The notes beneath the pieces were generated by a model that saw only the letters and a program-made list of their open reading frames with translations, did no database searches and was not told the origin of the DNA. 64,000 nt of DNA, from contig NZ_WOAC01000012.1 of NCBI RefSeq assembly GCF_009749525.1, forward strand, positions 96,641 through 160,640. Direction: 5' to 3'. This document shows positions 19,370 through 28,458 of the stretch, in pieces (position 1 is the stretch's first letter; the number at the start of each line of letters is the position of its first letter). The translations under genes and the position numbers were made by a program. This DNA comes from Mesorhizobium xinjiangense (GTDB taxonomy: Bacteria; Pseudomonadota; Alphaproteobacteria; Rhizobiales; Rhizobiaceae).

Positions 19370-19933
19370 GTGAGCGCACACGACACCACCGAACCCACAC
19401 GCCGGGATTTCCTTTATGTCGCGACCGGTACGGCTGCCGCCGTCGGCGCGGGAGCGGTCGCCTGGCCCTTCATCGATCAGATGCGTCCTGACGCCTCGAC
19501 CCTGGCTCTCGCCTCGATCGAAGTCGATGTGTCGTCCATCGAGCCGGGCATGTCGGTGACGGCCAAGTGGCGCGGCAAGCCGGTCTTCATCCGCAACCGT
19601 ACGCCCGAGGAAATCGAGGCGGCGAAAGAAGTTCCGCTTTCCGAGCTCAAGGATCCCGTTGCACGCAATGCCAACCTGCCTTCCGACGCGCCGGCCACCG
19701 ACGTCGACCGCTCGGCCGGCGAAGGCAAGGAGAACTGGCTGGTTATGGTCGGCGTGTGCACGCATCTGGGCTGCATCCCGCTCGGCCAGCAGGGGGATTT
19801 CGGCGGCTGGTTCTGCCCGTGTCACGGCTCGCACTACGACACGGCGGGACGCGTCCGCAAAGGGCCGGCGCCCGAGAATATGGCGGTTCCGACCTTCGAG
19901 TTCATTTCCGACACCGTCGTTCGGATCGGCTAA
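19370..19933 (+). CDS. petA: Ubiquinol-cytochrome c reductase, Rieske iron-sulfur subunit
   Basis: 187 residues from a GTG with AGGAAGAG upstream. The N-terminal [20 protein letters not shown] is a Tat-type signal-anchor that spans the membrane. The Rieske centre is intact: CTHLGC (Cys130, His132) and CPCHGSHYD (Cys149, His152) ligate 2Fe-2S, and Cys135/Cys151 form the disulfide. First gene of petABC. The protein transfers electrons from ubiquinol to cytochrome c1 on the periplasmic side of complex III. The ~280 bp upstream holds the operon promoter, which I could not place confidently. Confidence 0.96.
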   Translation: MSAHDTTEPTRRDFLYVATGTAAAVGAGAVAWPFIDQMRPDASTLALASIEVDVSSIEPGMSVTAKWRGKPVFIRNRTPEEIEAAKEVPLSELKDPVARNANLPSDAPATDVDRSAGEGKENWLVMVGVCTHLGCIPLGQQGDFGGWFCPCHGSHYDTAGRVRKGPAPENMAVPTFEFISDTVVRIG

Positions 19934-19954
19934 GGCATTAGGGGACTATCTGAC

Positions 19955-21253
19955 ATGAGCGGTGGACATTCTACCTACAAACCGTCGACGGGTCTGGAAC
20001 GCTGGATCGACCAGCGCATGCCCCTGCCGCGGCTGATCTATGATTCATTCGTCGCCTATCCGGTGCCGCGCAATCTGAACTACGCCTACACCTTCGGCGG
20101 CATCCTCTCCATCATGCTGGTGGCGCAGATCCTGACCGGCGTCGTGCTGGCGATGCACTATACGGCCAACACGGAGATGGCCTTCAACTCCGTCGAAAAG
20201 ATCATGCGCGACGTCAATTCCGGCTGGCTCTTGCGCTATCTCCACTCCAATGGCGCGTCGATGTTCTTCGTCGCCGTCTACATCCACATCTTCCGCGGTC
20301 TTTATTATGGCTCCTACAAGGCGCCGCGCGAGCTTCTGTGGATCCTCGGCTGCATCATCTATCTCCTGATGATGGCCACCGGATTCATGGGTTACGTGCT
20401 GCCCTGGGGACAGATGAGCTTCTGGGGCGCCACCGTCATCACCGGCTTCTTCTCGGCCATTCCGCTGGTCGGCGACTGGATCCAGCAATTGCTGCTGGGC
20501 GGCTTCGCGGTCGACAATCCGACCCTCAACCGCTTCTTCTCCCTTCACTATCTGCTGCCCTTCATGATCGCCGGCGTCGTCGTGCTGCATGTGTGGGCGC
20601 TGCACGTGACGGGGCAGACCAATCCGACGGGCATCGAGCCGAAGTCGAAGACCGACACGGTGGCGTTCACGCCGTATGCGACCATCAAGGATGCGTTCGC
20701 GATGGTGCTGTTCCTGCTGCTCTTCGCCTATTTCGTCTTCTATCTGCCGAACTATCTGGGCCACCCGGACAACTATATCGAAGCCAATCCGCTGAAGACG
20801 CCGGCGCATATCGTTCCCGAGTGGTACTATCTGCCCTTCTACGCCATCCTGCGCGCGATCACCTTCTCGATCGGACCGATCGATTCCAAGCTGGGCGGCG
20901 TCCTGGCCATGTTCGGCTCCATCGCGGTGCTGTTCTTCGTGCCCTGGCTCGACACTTCCAAGGTCCGCTCGGCCGCCTACCGCCCGTGGTACAAGCTGTT
21001 CTTCTGGCTCTTCGCGGCCAACGCGATCTTCCTGGGATGGCTCGGATCGCGGCCGGCGGAAGGCTCCTATGTTCTCATGGCGCAGGCCGCGACGCTCTAC
21101 TATTTCGCGTTCTTCCTCGTCATCATGCCGCTGCTCGGCCTGATCGAGACGCCGCGCAAGCTGCCGAACTCGATCACCGAGGCCGTGCTCGGGAAGACCA
21201 AGGCAGGTGCTGCCGCCGTGCCCGAGGGCGCGGCCGCGGACAAGAACGCCTGA
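19955..21253 (+). CDS. petB: Cytochrome b of the bc1 complex
   Basis: 432 residues, eight membrane helices. The Qo-site PEWY motif is present in [14 protein letters not shown]. Haem-ligating histidines occur in helices B ([20 protein letters not shown]) and D ([23 protein letters not shown]). Full length, with a short Ala-rich C-terminal tail. It starts 21 bp after petA and precedes petC by 30 bp, forming one operon. Confidence 0.97.
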   Translation: MSGGHSTYKPSTGLERWIDQRMPLPRLIYDSFVAYPVPRNLNYAYTFGGILSIMLVAQILTGVVLAMHYTANTEMAFNSVEKIMRDVNSGWLLRYLHSNGASMFFVAVYIHIFRGLYYGSYKAPRELLWILGCIIYLLMMATGFMGYVLPWGQMSFWGATVITGFFSAIPLVGDWIQQLLLGGFAVDNPTLNRFFSLHYLLPFMIAGVVVLHVWALHVTGQTNPTGIEPKSKTDTVAFTPYATIKDAFAMVLFLLLFAYFVFYLPNYLGHPDNYIEANPLKTPAHIVPEWYYLPFYAILRAITFSIGPIDSKLGGVLAMFGSIAVLFFVPWLDTSKVRSAAYRPWYKLFFWLFAANAIFLGWLGSRPAEGSYVLMAQAATLYYFAFFLVIMPLLGLIETPRKLPNSITEAVLGKTKAGAAAVPEGAAADKNA

Positions 21254-21283
21254 ACCGACGAGAATCTGGAAAGGACTGCTCGC

Positions 21284-22144
21284 ATGAAAAAGATTCTCAC
21301 AGGTCTGGCCGTCCTGGGCCTGGTCGTGACGGGAATGAGCGCGACGCTGCATGCGGCCGAGGAAGGCCACAGCGCGGCCGAGCCGACGCATTTCCCGATC
21401 ATGAAGCCGGAGGAACTCTCCTGGTCGTTCGCCGGCCCTTTCGGCACTTATGACAAGGGCCAGCTGCAGCGCGGCTTCAAGATCTACAAGGAAGTGTGCT
21501 CGGCCTGCCACTCGATGAACCTGGTGCCGTTCCGGGCGCTCGAGGATCTCGGCTATTCCGAAGCCCAGGTGAAGACGATCGCGGCCGAATATATGGTGAC
21601 GGACGGCCCCGACGACAATGGCGACATGTTCGAGCGGGCCGCGATCCCGTCCGACCATTTCCCGGCGCCGTTCGCGAACCCCCAGGCGGCGGCGGCTGCC
21701 AATGGCGGCGCTGCCCCACCGGACTTCTCGCTGATCGCCAAGGCGCGTGCCGTGGAACGCGGTTTTCCGACATTCGTCTTCGACATCTTCACCCAGTATG
21801 CCGAAGGGGGACCGGATTATATCCACGCCTTGTTGATCGGATATGACGAGGAGCCGCCGGAGGGCATGCAGATTCCGACCGGGACCTACTACAATCCCCA
21901 TTTCATCGGCGGCAAGTCGCTGGCCATGGCGCCGCCGCTGTCGGAAGGCATCGTGACCTATGACGACGGTTCCCCGGAGACGGTCGATCAGTATGCCTCG
22001 GATGTCGCTGCGTTTTTGATGTGGGCCGCCGAGCCGCATATGGAAGAGCGCAAGAAGACCGGCTTCCGCGTCATGGTCTTCCTGATCCTGTTTGCCGGGC
22101 TCGTCTACATGACCAAGCGCAAGGTGTGGGCCGACGCGCATTAG
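21284..22144 (+). CDS. petC: Cytochrome c1 of the bc1 complex
   Basis: 286 residues with a cleavable signal (residues 1-25). The haem c site CSACH is at 72-76, and a distal methionine candidate lies in the [11 protein letters not shown] segment. A C-terminal membrane anchor occupies ~260-280. Here it is a separate gene, unlike Bradyrhizobium, where cytochromes b and c1 are a fused fbcH product. A strong intrinsic terminator follows 23 bp after the stop. Confidence 0.97.
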   Translation: MKKILTGLAVLGLVVTGMSATLHAAEEGHSAAEPTHFPIMKPEELSWSFAGPFGTYDKGQLQRGFKIYKEVCSACHSMNLVPFRALEDLGYSEAQVKTIAAEYMVTDGPDDNGDMFERAAIPSDHFPAPFANPQAAAAANGGAAPPDFSLIAKARAVERGFPTFVFDIFTQYAEGGPDYIHALLIGYDEEPPEGMQIPTGTYYNPHFIGGKSLAMAPPLSEGIVTYDDGSPETVDQYASDVAAFLMWAAEPHMEERKKTGFRVMVFLILFAGLVYMTKRKVWADAH

Positions 22145-22166
22145 AGCGCTCGAATATCATACTGGG

Positions 22167-22193
22167 AAGGGCGCTTCGGCGCCCTTTCTTTTT
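22167..22193 (+). terminator. Rho-independent terminator of petABC
   Basis: A perfect 8-bp stem AAGGGCGC/GCGCCCTT with a TTCG loop (22175-22178), followed by TCTTTTT. It separates petABC from apt. Confidence 0.93.
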
Positions 22194-22236
22194 GTTCCAA
22201 AAGGCGCCACAACAACCCGGCAATGGGACCAATGGC

Positions 22237-22782
22237 ATGAAATCCTCCCTCCAAGACACGCTTCTTGCGTCCATCCGCAACATTGCGGACTATCCCAGGC
22301 CCGGCATCATGTTTCGCGACATCACCACGCTGCTCGGCGATGCACGTGCCTTCCGGCGCGCCGTCGACGAGCTCGTTCACCCCTATGCAGGCAACAAGAT
22401 CGACAAGATCGCGGGCATCGAGGCGCGCGGCTTCATCCTCGGCGGGGCCATCGCCCACCAGCTTTCGGCCGGGTTCGTGCCGATCCGCAAGAAGGGCAAG
22501 CTGCCGTATGAGACCGTGCGGGTGGCCTACAGCCTCGAATATGGGGTCGACGAGATGGAGATGCACAAGGACGCGGTGGCGCCGGGCGAAAAGGTCATCC
22601 TCGTCGACGACCTGATCGCCACGGGCGGCACGGCCGAAGGCGCGACGAAGCTGCTCACACAGATGGGCGCGGACATCATTGCCGCCTGTTTCGTCATCGA
22701 TCTGCCGGACCTCGGCGGCCGTGCCAAGCTGGAAGCGCTCGGCGTGCCGGTACGCACCCTGGTCGCCTTCGAGGGGGATTGA
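22237..22782 (+). CDS. apt: Adenine phosphoribosyltransferase
   Basis: 181 residues from [20 protein letters not shown]. It converts adenine and PRPP to AMP in purine salvage. The PRPP-binding loop [14 protein letters not shown] lies near residue 122, and the [11 protein letters not shown] adenine-site segment near 65. Standard length. It lies just behind the petABC terminator, so it needs its own promoter or read-through. The longer open frame upstream overlaps petC and is not real. Confidence 0.95.
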   Translation: MKSSLQDTLLASIRNIADYPRPGIMFRDITTLLGDARAFRRAVDELVHPYAGNKIDKIAGIEARGFILGGAIAHQLSAGFVPIRKKGKLPYETVRVAYSLEYGVDEMEMHKDAVAPGEKVILVDDLIATGGTAEGATKLLTQMGADIIAACFVIDLPDLGGRAKLEALGVPVRTLVAFEGD

Positions 22783-22822
22783 ATTACCTCGCCTCGAACA
22801 ATCCCGGACGCACCTCCTGCGC

Positions 22823-22869
22823 CGTCATTCCGGCTCACGGCTCACGGCTCATGCGAGGTCGGGATGACG
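22823..22869. repeat. Palindromic GTCAT-type element with a tandem heptamer
   Basis: Outer arms CGTCATTCCG and CGGGATGACG are complementary apart from one G-T pair. The centre contains three tandem heptamers GGCTCAC, GGCTCAC, GGCTCAT (22832-22852). It sits between apt and the MarR gene and resembles the elements at 63785 and 63914. Confidence 0.6.
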
Positions 22870-22886
22870 CCCGCGACCGTTCATTC

Positions 22887-23384
22887 TCATTTCGCCCTGA
22901 TTCGGCCGTCCGCCGTCGCATCCGTTGATGACGTGCGCAGCGGCGCGCGGCTCAGATCGTTCGCGGCATCCGTCGCCTTGCGCAGAAGCCGCAGGAACGC
23001 CCTGGCCTCCTCATCGGTCAGGCCGCCCAGCATGACTTTCTGAGCCTCCTCCACCGCCGGGGTAATGTTCCCGATCGTTTCCAGCCCCGCATCGGTAACG
23101 CGCAACACGCGTGCCCGCCGGTCCCTGTCGCTTACCTCGCGCGTCAGAAATCCTTTTTGGACCAGCCGGTCGACCACCCCGGCAATGGTCGTGCGGTCAT
23201 AGGCGATCAGGCCGGCAAGCGTCACCTGGTCGATGTCGGGATGGGCGTTGACACTGACGAGTGCGGCATACTGGACCGGCGTCAGGTCAAAGCCCGCGTC
23301 TGCGACCTCGGCATGGAACACCGCGACCGCGATCTGCTGGAACCGGCGCACCAGATGTCCGGGCATGTCGTCGATTTGTGTCAT
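22887..23384 (-). CDS. MarR family transcriptional regulator
   Basis: 165 residues with the winged-helix MarR core: DQVTLAGLIAYDRTTIAGVV, then DRLVQKGFLTREVSDRDRRA, the recognition helix and beta-wing. Divergent from the FAD monooxygenase, with a 27-bp near-perfect palindrome in the shared region. It most likely represses the monooxygenase/GST genes and itself until an aromatic ligand binds. No Cys-based redox sensing is evident. Confidence 0.92.
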   Translation of the reverse strand: MTQIDDMPGHLVRRFQQIAVAVFHAEVADAGFDLTPVQYAALVSVNAHPDIDQVTLAGLIAYDRTTIAGVVDRLVQKGFLTREVSDRDRRARVLRVTDAGLETIGNITPAVEEAQKVMLGGLTDEEARAFLRLLRKATDAANDLSRAPLRTSSTDATADGRIRAK

Positions 23385-23408
23385 CGCGCTTTCCAGCTCT
23401 GGTCAAGA

Positions 23409-23443
23409 TTGACAGTATGCTGATAATCAGTGTACTGTATAAA
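23409..23443 (+). promoter_or_regulatory. Promoter with MarR operator for the monooxygenase operon
   Basis: A consensus -35 TTGACA (23409-23414) is followed by TACTGT (18-bp spacer) or TATAAA (23438-23443, 23-bp spacer). The interval is filled by an inverted repeat, 23412-23438: outer arms ACAGTA and TACTGT, inner arms CTGAT and ATCAG around a central A at 23425. A MarR dimer bound here would cover the promoter. Confidence 0.75.
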
Positions 23444-23616
23444 TATGCGATCTGTCGATCCTTGTTTTGACATGGCCGGCTCATTGTCAAACAGGCTGGG
23501 TGGTCGAGCGCGCGCCCGAACCCGGGCGCATGCCGATCATGTTCCGGCGAACCTTGGACGGCGGCCGAGACAGAAAAACAGGAGCCCGGGCAAGGACGGC
23601 TGGAGGAAACAGGCCA

Positions 23617-25548
23617 ATGCAATTCCACCTCAACGGAGTCAGGACCGGCGATCCGGACCTCTTCGAACAAGATCCCAAGGCCACGGCGGTTGCAGACACC
23701 CATGCCTTGCCCGACACGGTCGATGTCCTGATCGTCGGCTGCGGACCTGCCGGCCTCACCCTTGCCGCGCAACTGGCCGCCTTTCCAGACATCACGACGC
23801 GGATCGTCGACCAGAAACCCGGGCCGCTGCAGCTTGGCCAGGCCGACGGTGTCGCCTGCCGCACGATGGAGATGTTTCACGCCTTCGGTTTCTGCGAACG
23901 GGTGATGCGCGAGGCCTATTGGGTCAACGAGACGAGCTTCTGGAAGCCCGATTCCGAGCGGCCCGAGAAGATCGCCCGCAGCGGCCGCGTTCAGGACGTC
24001 GAGGACGGGCTTTCGGAATTCCCGCATGTGATTTTGAATCAGGCGCGTGTGCATGATTTCTATCTGGACGTCATGCGCAAGGCGCCGAACCGCCTGGAGC
24101 CGGACTATTCCAGGCGCCTGGTCGATCTCGAGGTGGGCGCCGCGGCCGAAGATGATTTTCCCGTCACGGTGCGTCTCGAGCGCACCGATGCCGGCCATGA
24201 GGGCGAGGTCGAGATCGTCAGGGCCAGATATGTGGTCGGCTGCGATGGGGCGCGCAGTTCCGTGCGCAAGTCTCTGGGGCGTGAGTTGCGCGGCGATTCG
24301 GCCAATCAGGCCTGGGGCGTCATGGACGTGCTGGCCGTCACCGATTTTCCCGACATCCGTTTGAAGACGCTTGTCCAGTCGGCAGGCGAGGGCAGCATTC
24401 TGGTGATCCCGCGCGAGGGCGGCTATCTCGTGCGTATCTATGTCGAGCTCGACAAGCTGAGTGAGAACGAGCGCGTGGCGAGCCGCAATATCACGGTCGA
24501 TCACCTGATTGCGGCCACGCAGCGCATTCTCAGGCCCTATTCGTTCGACGTGAAGGAGGTTGCCTGGTGGTCGGTCTACGAGATCGGCCAGCGGCTTTGC
24601 GACCGGTTCGACGACGTTGCCGAACCGGAAGCCGAAACCCGCACGCCGCGCGTCTTCATCGCCGGCGACGCCTGTCACACGCACAGCCCGAAGGCCGGCC
24701 AGGGCATGAACGTTTCCATGCAGGATGCCTTCAATCTCGGCTGGAAGCTCGCTCATGTGCTGCAGGGTCGCAGCGGGCCGGAGCTGTTGCACAGCTATTC
24801 GGCCGAGCGGCAGGCGATCGCCGCGGAACTGATCGATTTCGACCGCGAATGGGCCCGCATGCTCAGCGCGCCGTTGAAATCCGATGCCAACCCGGACGGG
24901 GTCGACCCGGCAGAGGTCCAGACCTATTTCGTCCGGCACGGGCGCTATACGGCCGGCACGGCCGCCAGATACCGCCCATCGGAATTGACGGGCGGATCCG
25001 AGCATCAGCACCTGGCCAAAGGCCTCGAGATCGGAATGCGCTTTCACTCCGCGCCGGCGATCCGTCTTGCCGACGCCAAGCCGGTCCATCTCGGCCACAC
25101 GATCAAGGCGGATGGGCGCTGGCGCATCTTCGCCTTCGCGGATGCGGACGAGCCGGCTGCAGAGAACTCCGCCATCAATCGGATTTGCACGTTTCTCGGG
25201 CAGTCACCGCACTCGCCGGTCAGGAAATACACGGCGGCGGGCGCGGACGTCGACGCGGTGATCGACGTGCGCGCCGTTTTCCAGCAGGGTCATCGCGATC
25301 TCGATCTGGAAGCGATGCCCGGTCTCCTTCTGCCGGCGAAAGGCTGCTACGGGCTTTACGATTACGAAAAGATGTTCTGTCCCGACCTGACCGGCGGCAA
25401 GGACATTTTCGACATGCGCCGGATCGACCGGAAGCGGGGCTGCATGGTGGTGGTGCGTCCGGATCAGTACATCGCGCATGTCCTGCCGCTCGACGCCCAT
25501 GACGCGCTGGCGGCGTTTTTCGACGGTTTCATGCTCGAAAGGGGTTGA
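23617..25548 (+). CDS. FAD-binding aromatic monooxygenase (phenol/3-hydroxybenzoate hydroxylase type)
   Basis: 643 residues from MQFHLNGVRTGDPDLFEQDP, with GGAGG upstream. The N-terminal FAD Rossmann motif is GCGPAG (41-46). The GCDGARSSVR motif is near residue 208, and the second FAD motif GDACHTHSPKAGQGMN near 348. The C-terminal ~180 residues form the thioredoxin-like domain of phenol hydroxylases. The N-terminus resembles MobA, 3-hydroxybenzoate 4-monooxygenase. It would insert one oxygen atom into a phenolic ring using NAD(P)H. The substrate cannot be fixed from sequence. Followed by a GST gene, 72 bp away. Confidence 0.88.
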   Translation: MQFHLNGVRTGDPDLFEQDPKATAVADTHALPDTVDVLIVGCGPAGLTLAAQLAAFPDITTRIVDQKPGPLQLGQADGVACRTMEMFHAFGFCERVMREAYWVNETSFWKPDSERPEKIARSGRVQDVEDGLSEFPHVILNQARVHDFYLDVMRKAPNRLEPDYSRRLVDLEVGAAAEDDFPVTVRLERTDAGHEGEVEIVRARYVVGCDGARSSVRKSLGRELRGDSANQAWGVMDVLAVTDFPDIRLKTLVQSAGEGSILVIPREGGYLVRIYVELDKLSENERVASRNITVDHLIAATQRILRPYSFDVKEVAWWSVYEIGQRLCDRFDDVAEPEAETRTPRVFIAGDACHTHSPKAGQGMNVSMQDAFNLGWKLAHVLQGRSGPELLHSYSAERQAIAAELIDFDREWARMLSAPLKSDANPDGVDPAEVQTYFVRHGRYTAGTAARYRPSELTGGSEHQHLAKGLEIGMRFHSAPAIRLADAKPVHLGHTIKADGRWRIFAFADADEPAAENSAINRICTFLGQSPHSPVRKYTAAGADVDAVIDVRAVFQQGHRDLDLEAMPGLLLPAKGCYGLYDYEKMFCPDLTGGKDIFDMRRIDRKRGCMVVVRPDQYIAHVLPLDAHDALAAFFDGFMLERG

Positions 25549-25619
25549 GCGGGTCGAGCATGGGTGTCGGAAACTCGTTTAGCTGATCGTCTTCAAGACG
25601 GACGCTATGGAGAACAACA

Positions 25620-26285
25620 ATGCCCCCCACCATTACCGCCTTTGAACGCTCGCCGGATGGCGGCAAGGGTATGGCGCGTGACATGCGCGTTCGCTGGGCG
25701 CTCGAAGAAGTGGGCCAGCCTTACGACGTTCGCCTGGTTTCGTTCAAAGCGATGAAGCAACCCGCGCATCTCGCGCTCCATCCATTCGGACAGATACCGA
25801 CCTATGAGGAAGGCGATCTCGCCCTGTTCGAGTCGGGGGCGATCGTGTTCCATATCGCGGAGTGCCATGCAGGCCTGTTGCCGGACGATGCGAATGCTCG
25901 GGCGCGTGCCATCGCATGGATGTTTGCCGCGCTCGATACGGTGGAGCCGCCGATCTTCGATCGCAGCCTCGCCAAGATCCTCGAGCGCGACGAGCCATGG
26001 TTCGAGCAGCGCCAGCGTGTCCTCGAGGATAGCATCCGGAAACGGCTGGGTGGCCTTTCCGTTCGCCTTGGCGATGCCGACTGGCTCGACGGCGCGTTCA
26101 GCGCCGGTGATCTGCTGATGGTGACGGTGCTGCGCAGGCTGCAAGGGTCGGGTCTGCTGGAGGAATATCCGAACCTTGCCGCCTATGTTGCCCGCGGTGA
26201 AGCGCGGCCCGCATACAAGCATGCGTTCGAAGCTCAGTTGGCGGTTTTCACCTCCGCATCAACAGGCCTACAAAGACGCGCTTAG
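25620..26285 (+). CDS. Glutathione S-transferase family protein
   Basis: 221 residues. The N-terminal thioredoxin-fold domain starts SPDGGKGMARDMRVRWALEE, with FGQIPTYEEGDLALFESGAI, the cis-Pro and glutathione-binding ESGA segment. An all-helical C-terminal domain follows from ~95 (DWLDGAFSAGDLLMVTV). GGAGAACAACA precedes the ATG. Its place behind the monooxygenase suggests detoxification or cleavage of aromatic products, although the gap could also mark a separate unit. Confidence 0.9.
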   Translation: MPPTITAFERSPDGGKGMARDMRVRWALEEVGQPYDVRLVSFKAMKQPAHLALHPFGQIPTYEEGDLALFESGAIVFHIAECHAGLLPDDANARARAIAWMFAALDTVEPPIFDRSLAKILERDEPWFEQRQRVLEDSIRKRLGGLSVRLGDADWLDGAFSAGDLLMVTVLRRLQGSGLLEEYPNLAAYVARGEARPAYKHAFEAQLAVFTSASTGLQRRA

Positions 26286-26341
26286 CGCGCATTCGCAGCG
26301 TGTGATGCAAATGATGGCGACCTGTCGCGACCGGCCTCGTC

Positions 26342-26827
26342 CTACGCCACCTTCATCAGCACCAGCGCCTTGAACTGCATGACCAGCGCCTCGTCCTGGT
26401 TGAATGCTTCGCAGCGGCTCGACAGAAGGCACCAGCCGGGCCGCGAGGAAAGCGCGCGGTGGCTTTCGGCGGTGCGGGTGAAGGTGATCGTGTCGCCGAC
26501 ATAGACGGGCTTCAGCCATTTCAAATCGCGCAGGCCGGCCGCCGGGCCGTAGGCGATCGGCTCGCCATAGGCCCTGGAACGCTCGATCGTGGCCGGGTAG
26601 GAGGCAACGTTGAAATGCATCCATTTCGCCGCTGTGTGCCAGCCCGAGGCGCAGAGCCGACCGAAGACGCTCTTTTGCGCCTCCTTCTCGGAGACGTGAA
26701 ATCGCTGCGGGTCGTATTTGGCGGCGAACGCCTTGATTTCCTCGGCCTCGAAGCGGTGCGAGCCGAGCACGATCGTCTCGCCGATGGCGAGCTTGCGGTC
26801 GATCGACGGATTGTCGTGGATGTTCAT
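26342..26827 (-). CDS. MaoC family dehydratase
   Basis: 161 residues from MNIHDNPSIDRKLAIGETIV. Hot-dog fold with the catalytic D-x4-H of R-hydratases in KYDPQRFHVSEKEAQKS. A second conserved segment is YGPAAGLRDLKWLKPVYVGD. It likely hydrates an enoyl-CoA in a (R)-specific manner. Its ATG overlaps the upstream MaoC stop as ATGA, so the two are co-translated and may form a heterodimer, as paired single-domain MaoC proteins do. Substrate unknown. Confidence 0.9.
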   Translation of the reverse strand: MNIHDNPSIDRKLAIGETIVLGSHRFEAEEIKAFAAKYDPQRFHVSEKEAQKSVFGRLCASGWHTAAKWMHFNVASYPATIERSRAYGEPIAYGPAAGLRDLKWLKPVYVGDTITFTRTAESHRALSSRPGWCLLSSRCEAFNQDEALVMQFKALVLMKVA

Positions 26828-27288
26828 GCCGCCTTCTCCTGGCGCATCAGGAACATGCCAGTATTGGCCATGTCGCAGACGAGCTCGCCGCGCTGGTTGT
26901 AGAGCTCGTGGCGCACCGAGACGAAGCCGAGCCCCTTGCGCGAGCCGGAGGGGCGCTTGTCCAGCACGATCGTCTTGCCGGAGAGTTCGTCGCCAGCGAG
27001 AACGGGCTTGCGGAAATTGACATAGTCGACGCCGGGCGAGCCCTGCGAGGTGGAATCGAGCAGATAGGCGTCGCACATCATGCGCATGAAGGTGGCGATG
27101 GTGAAGAAGCCCGATGCCGACAGGCCGCCCAGCATGCTTTCGGCCCCGGCGGCTTCATCGAGGTGCATGGGCTGGGGATCATAGAGCTCGGCAAACTCGA
27201 TCATCTCGTCGGCCTCGACGCGGCGCGGGCCGAACGTCACCTCGCCGCCGACTTCGAAATCCTCATAGGCCCATTGTTTCCGGTCCAT
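26824..27288 (-). CDS. MaoC family dehydratase (second subunit)
   Basis: 154 residues from MDRKQWAYEDFEVGGEVTFG; AGGAT lies 7 bases upstream of this ATG, better than an upstream TTG. Hot-dog fold with the catalytic pair in LYDPQPMHLDEAAGAES and a VDYVNFRKPVLAGDELSGKT segment. First gene of a two-gene unit with the other MaoC protein. Both carry the D-x4-H motif, so both could be active. Confidence 0.9.
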   Translation of the reverse strand: MDRKQWAYEDFEVGGEVTFGPRRVEADEMIEFAELYDPQPMHLDEAAGAESMLGGLSASGFFTIATFMRMMCDAYLLDSTSQGSPGVDYVNFRKPVLAGDELSGKTIVLDKRPSGSRKGLGFVSVRHELYNQRGELVCDMANTGMFLMRQEKAA

Positions 27289-27381
27289 GGCCACATCCTG
27301 TTCAAGTTTCAACAATTTTGGCCTGTTCGGCCGGTCGGCGCAAGTACGCTCCAGGTAATCATGCTGGACCAGCGGAGGCCG

Positions 27382-28359
27382 TCACAACCATCCGCGGCGC
27401 TTGAAATAGAGGAAGGGCAGGACCGCCGAGGCGATCATCAGGATGATTGCGAAGGGGTAGCCGATATCCCAGTGCAGTTCCGGCATGATCTGGAAATTCA
27501 TGCCGTAGACGGAGGCGACGAGGGTCGGCGGCAGGAAGATCACGGCGACCACCGAGAAGATCTTGATGATGGCCGACTGCTCGATATTGATCATGCCGAG
27601 CGTGGCGTCGAGCAGAAAGGTGATCTTCTGCGACAGGAAGCCGGCGTGATCGCTCAGCGAATTGACGTCGCGCGCCAGCGTCTTTACGCGCGCGCGCACC
27701 ACCTTGTCGCTCTTGATCTGCAAAGTGGCGCCGCCCAGGAAGCCGGCCAGCCGCTCTAGCGTCAAAAGGCTGCCCTGAATGTTCGAGACGAGCTCTTCCT
27801 TGCGTCCGATGCGCCGCAGGATGAGCTGGAAGTCGCGGTCGCGCTTCGAAGCGTTCTTTTTTTCGGCCGGGTGAAATATGCCGCGGGCCAGTTCCATGAT
27901 GTCGCGTCCGGCGCGCTCCAGCACGTCGGCCAGGCGGTCGACGATGGCCTCCAGCAGGCCGAGCAGGATCGTGTCGGCGCTCGTGCAGCCGATCGCCACC
28001 TTCTCGGCGTGCTGCGGAAACGTCTGGAAGGCGCGCGGTTCGTGGTAGCGGATCGTCGCCAGCCTGCTGCCCGAAAGCACGAAGGTGACTGGCGCCATCT
28101 CGGCCCTGTCGATGTCGGTGTTGGCGGGCAGGGTGGCCGTCATGAAATAGGCGCCATCCTCGACATAGAGGCGGCTCGAGACCTCGATTTCTTCCATCTC
28201 CTCGCGCGAGGGGATGTCGCAGCCGAGCCAGCCCTCGACAAGTGCGGTCTCCTCATCCGTCGGCGCAAGAAGGTCGGCCCACACGATCTGCTGCGCAGCC
28301 GCCTGAAAATCGTCCACGGCGCGCAGCCGCTCGTTCTCGACAACAAAGGCTCTGATCAT
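27382..28359 (-). CDS. corA: CorA family magnesium/cobalt transporter
   Basis: 325 residues. A large N-terminal cytoplasmic domain is followed by two C-terminal membrane helices. The selectivity motif YGMNF lies between them (SVYGMNFQIMPELHWD), and the C-terminus is a positively charged KRRGWL. Full length; it forms pentamers that admit Mg2+. An EE-rich segment near residue 60 and the helical willow (LARDVNSLSDHAGFLSQKI) are typical. Single gene between the MaoC pair and ychF. Confidence 0.95.
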   Translation of the reverse strand: MIRAFVVENERLRAVDDFQAAAQQIVWADLLAPTDEETALVEGWLGCDIPSREEMEEIEVSSRLYVEDGAYFMTATLPANTDIDRAEMAPVTFVLSGSRLATIRYHEPRAFQTFPQHAEKVAIGCTSADTILLGLLEAIVDRLADVLERAGRDIMELARGIFHPAEKKNASKRDRDFQLILRRIGRKEELVSNIQGSLLTLERLAGFLGGATLQIKSDKVVRARVKTLARDVNSLSDHAGFLSQKITFLLDATLGMINIEQSAIIKIFSVVAVIFLPPTLVASVYGMNFQIMPELHWDIGYPFAIILMIASAVLPFLYFKRRGWL

Positions 28360-28458
28360 CGGCGGGCTCCTGCGATCCTCGTGCCGGGCATCGCCGACAG
28401 GTTATTGCGGATTTTGCATGGTGCAACCCGGCTGCACGGATTCAGCCTCGACACGGCC

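Noticed and set aside
20045..22141. 698-codon minus-strand open frame
   Set aside because: Antisense to petB and petC; no domain.
23287..25098. 603-codon minus-strand open frame that runs into the MarR gene
   Set aside because: Antisense to the FAD monooxygenase and out of frame with the MarR protein.
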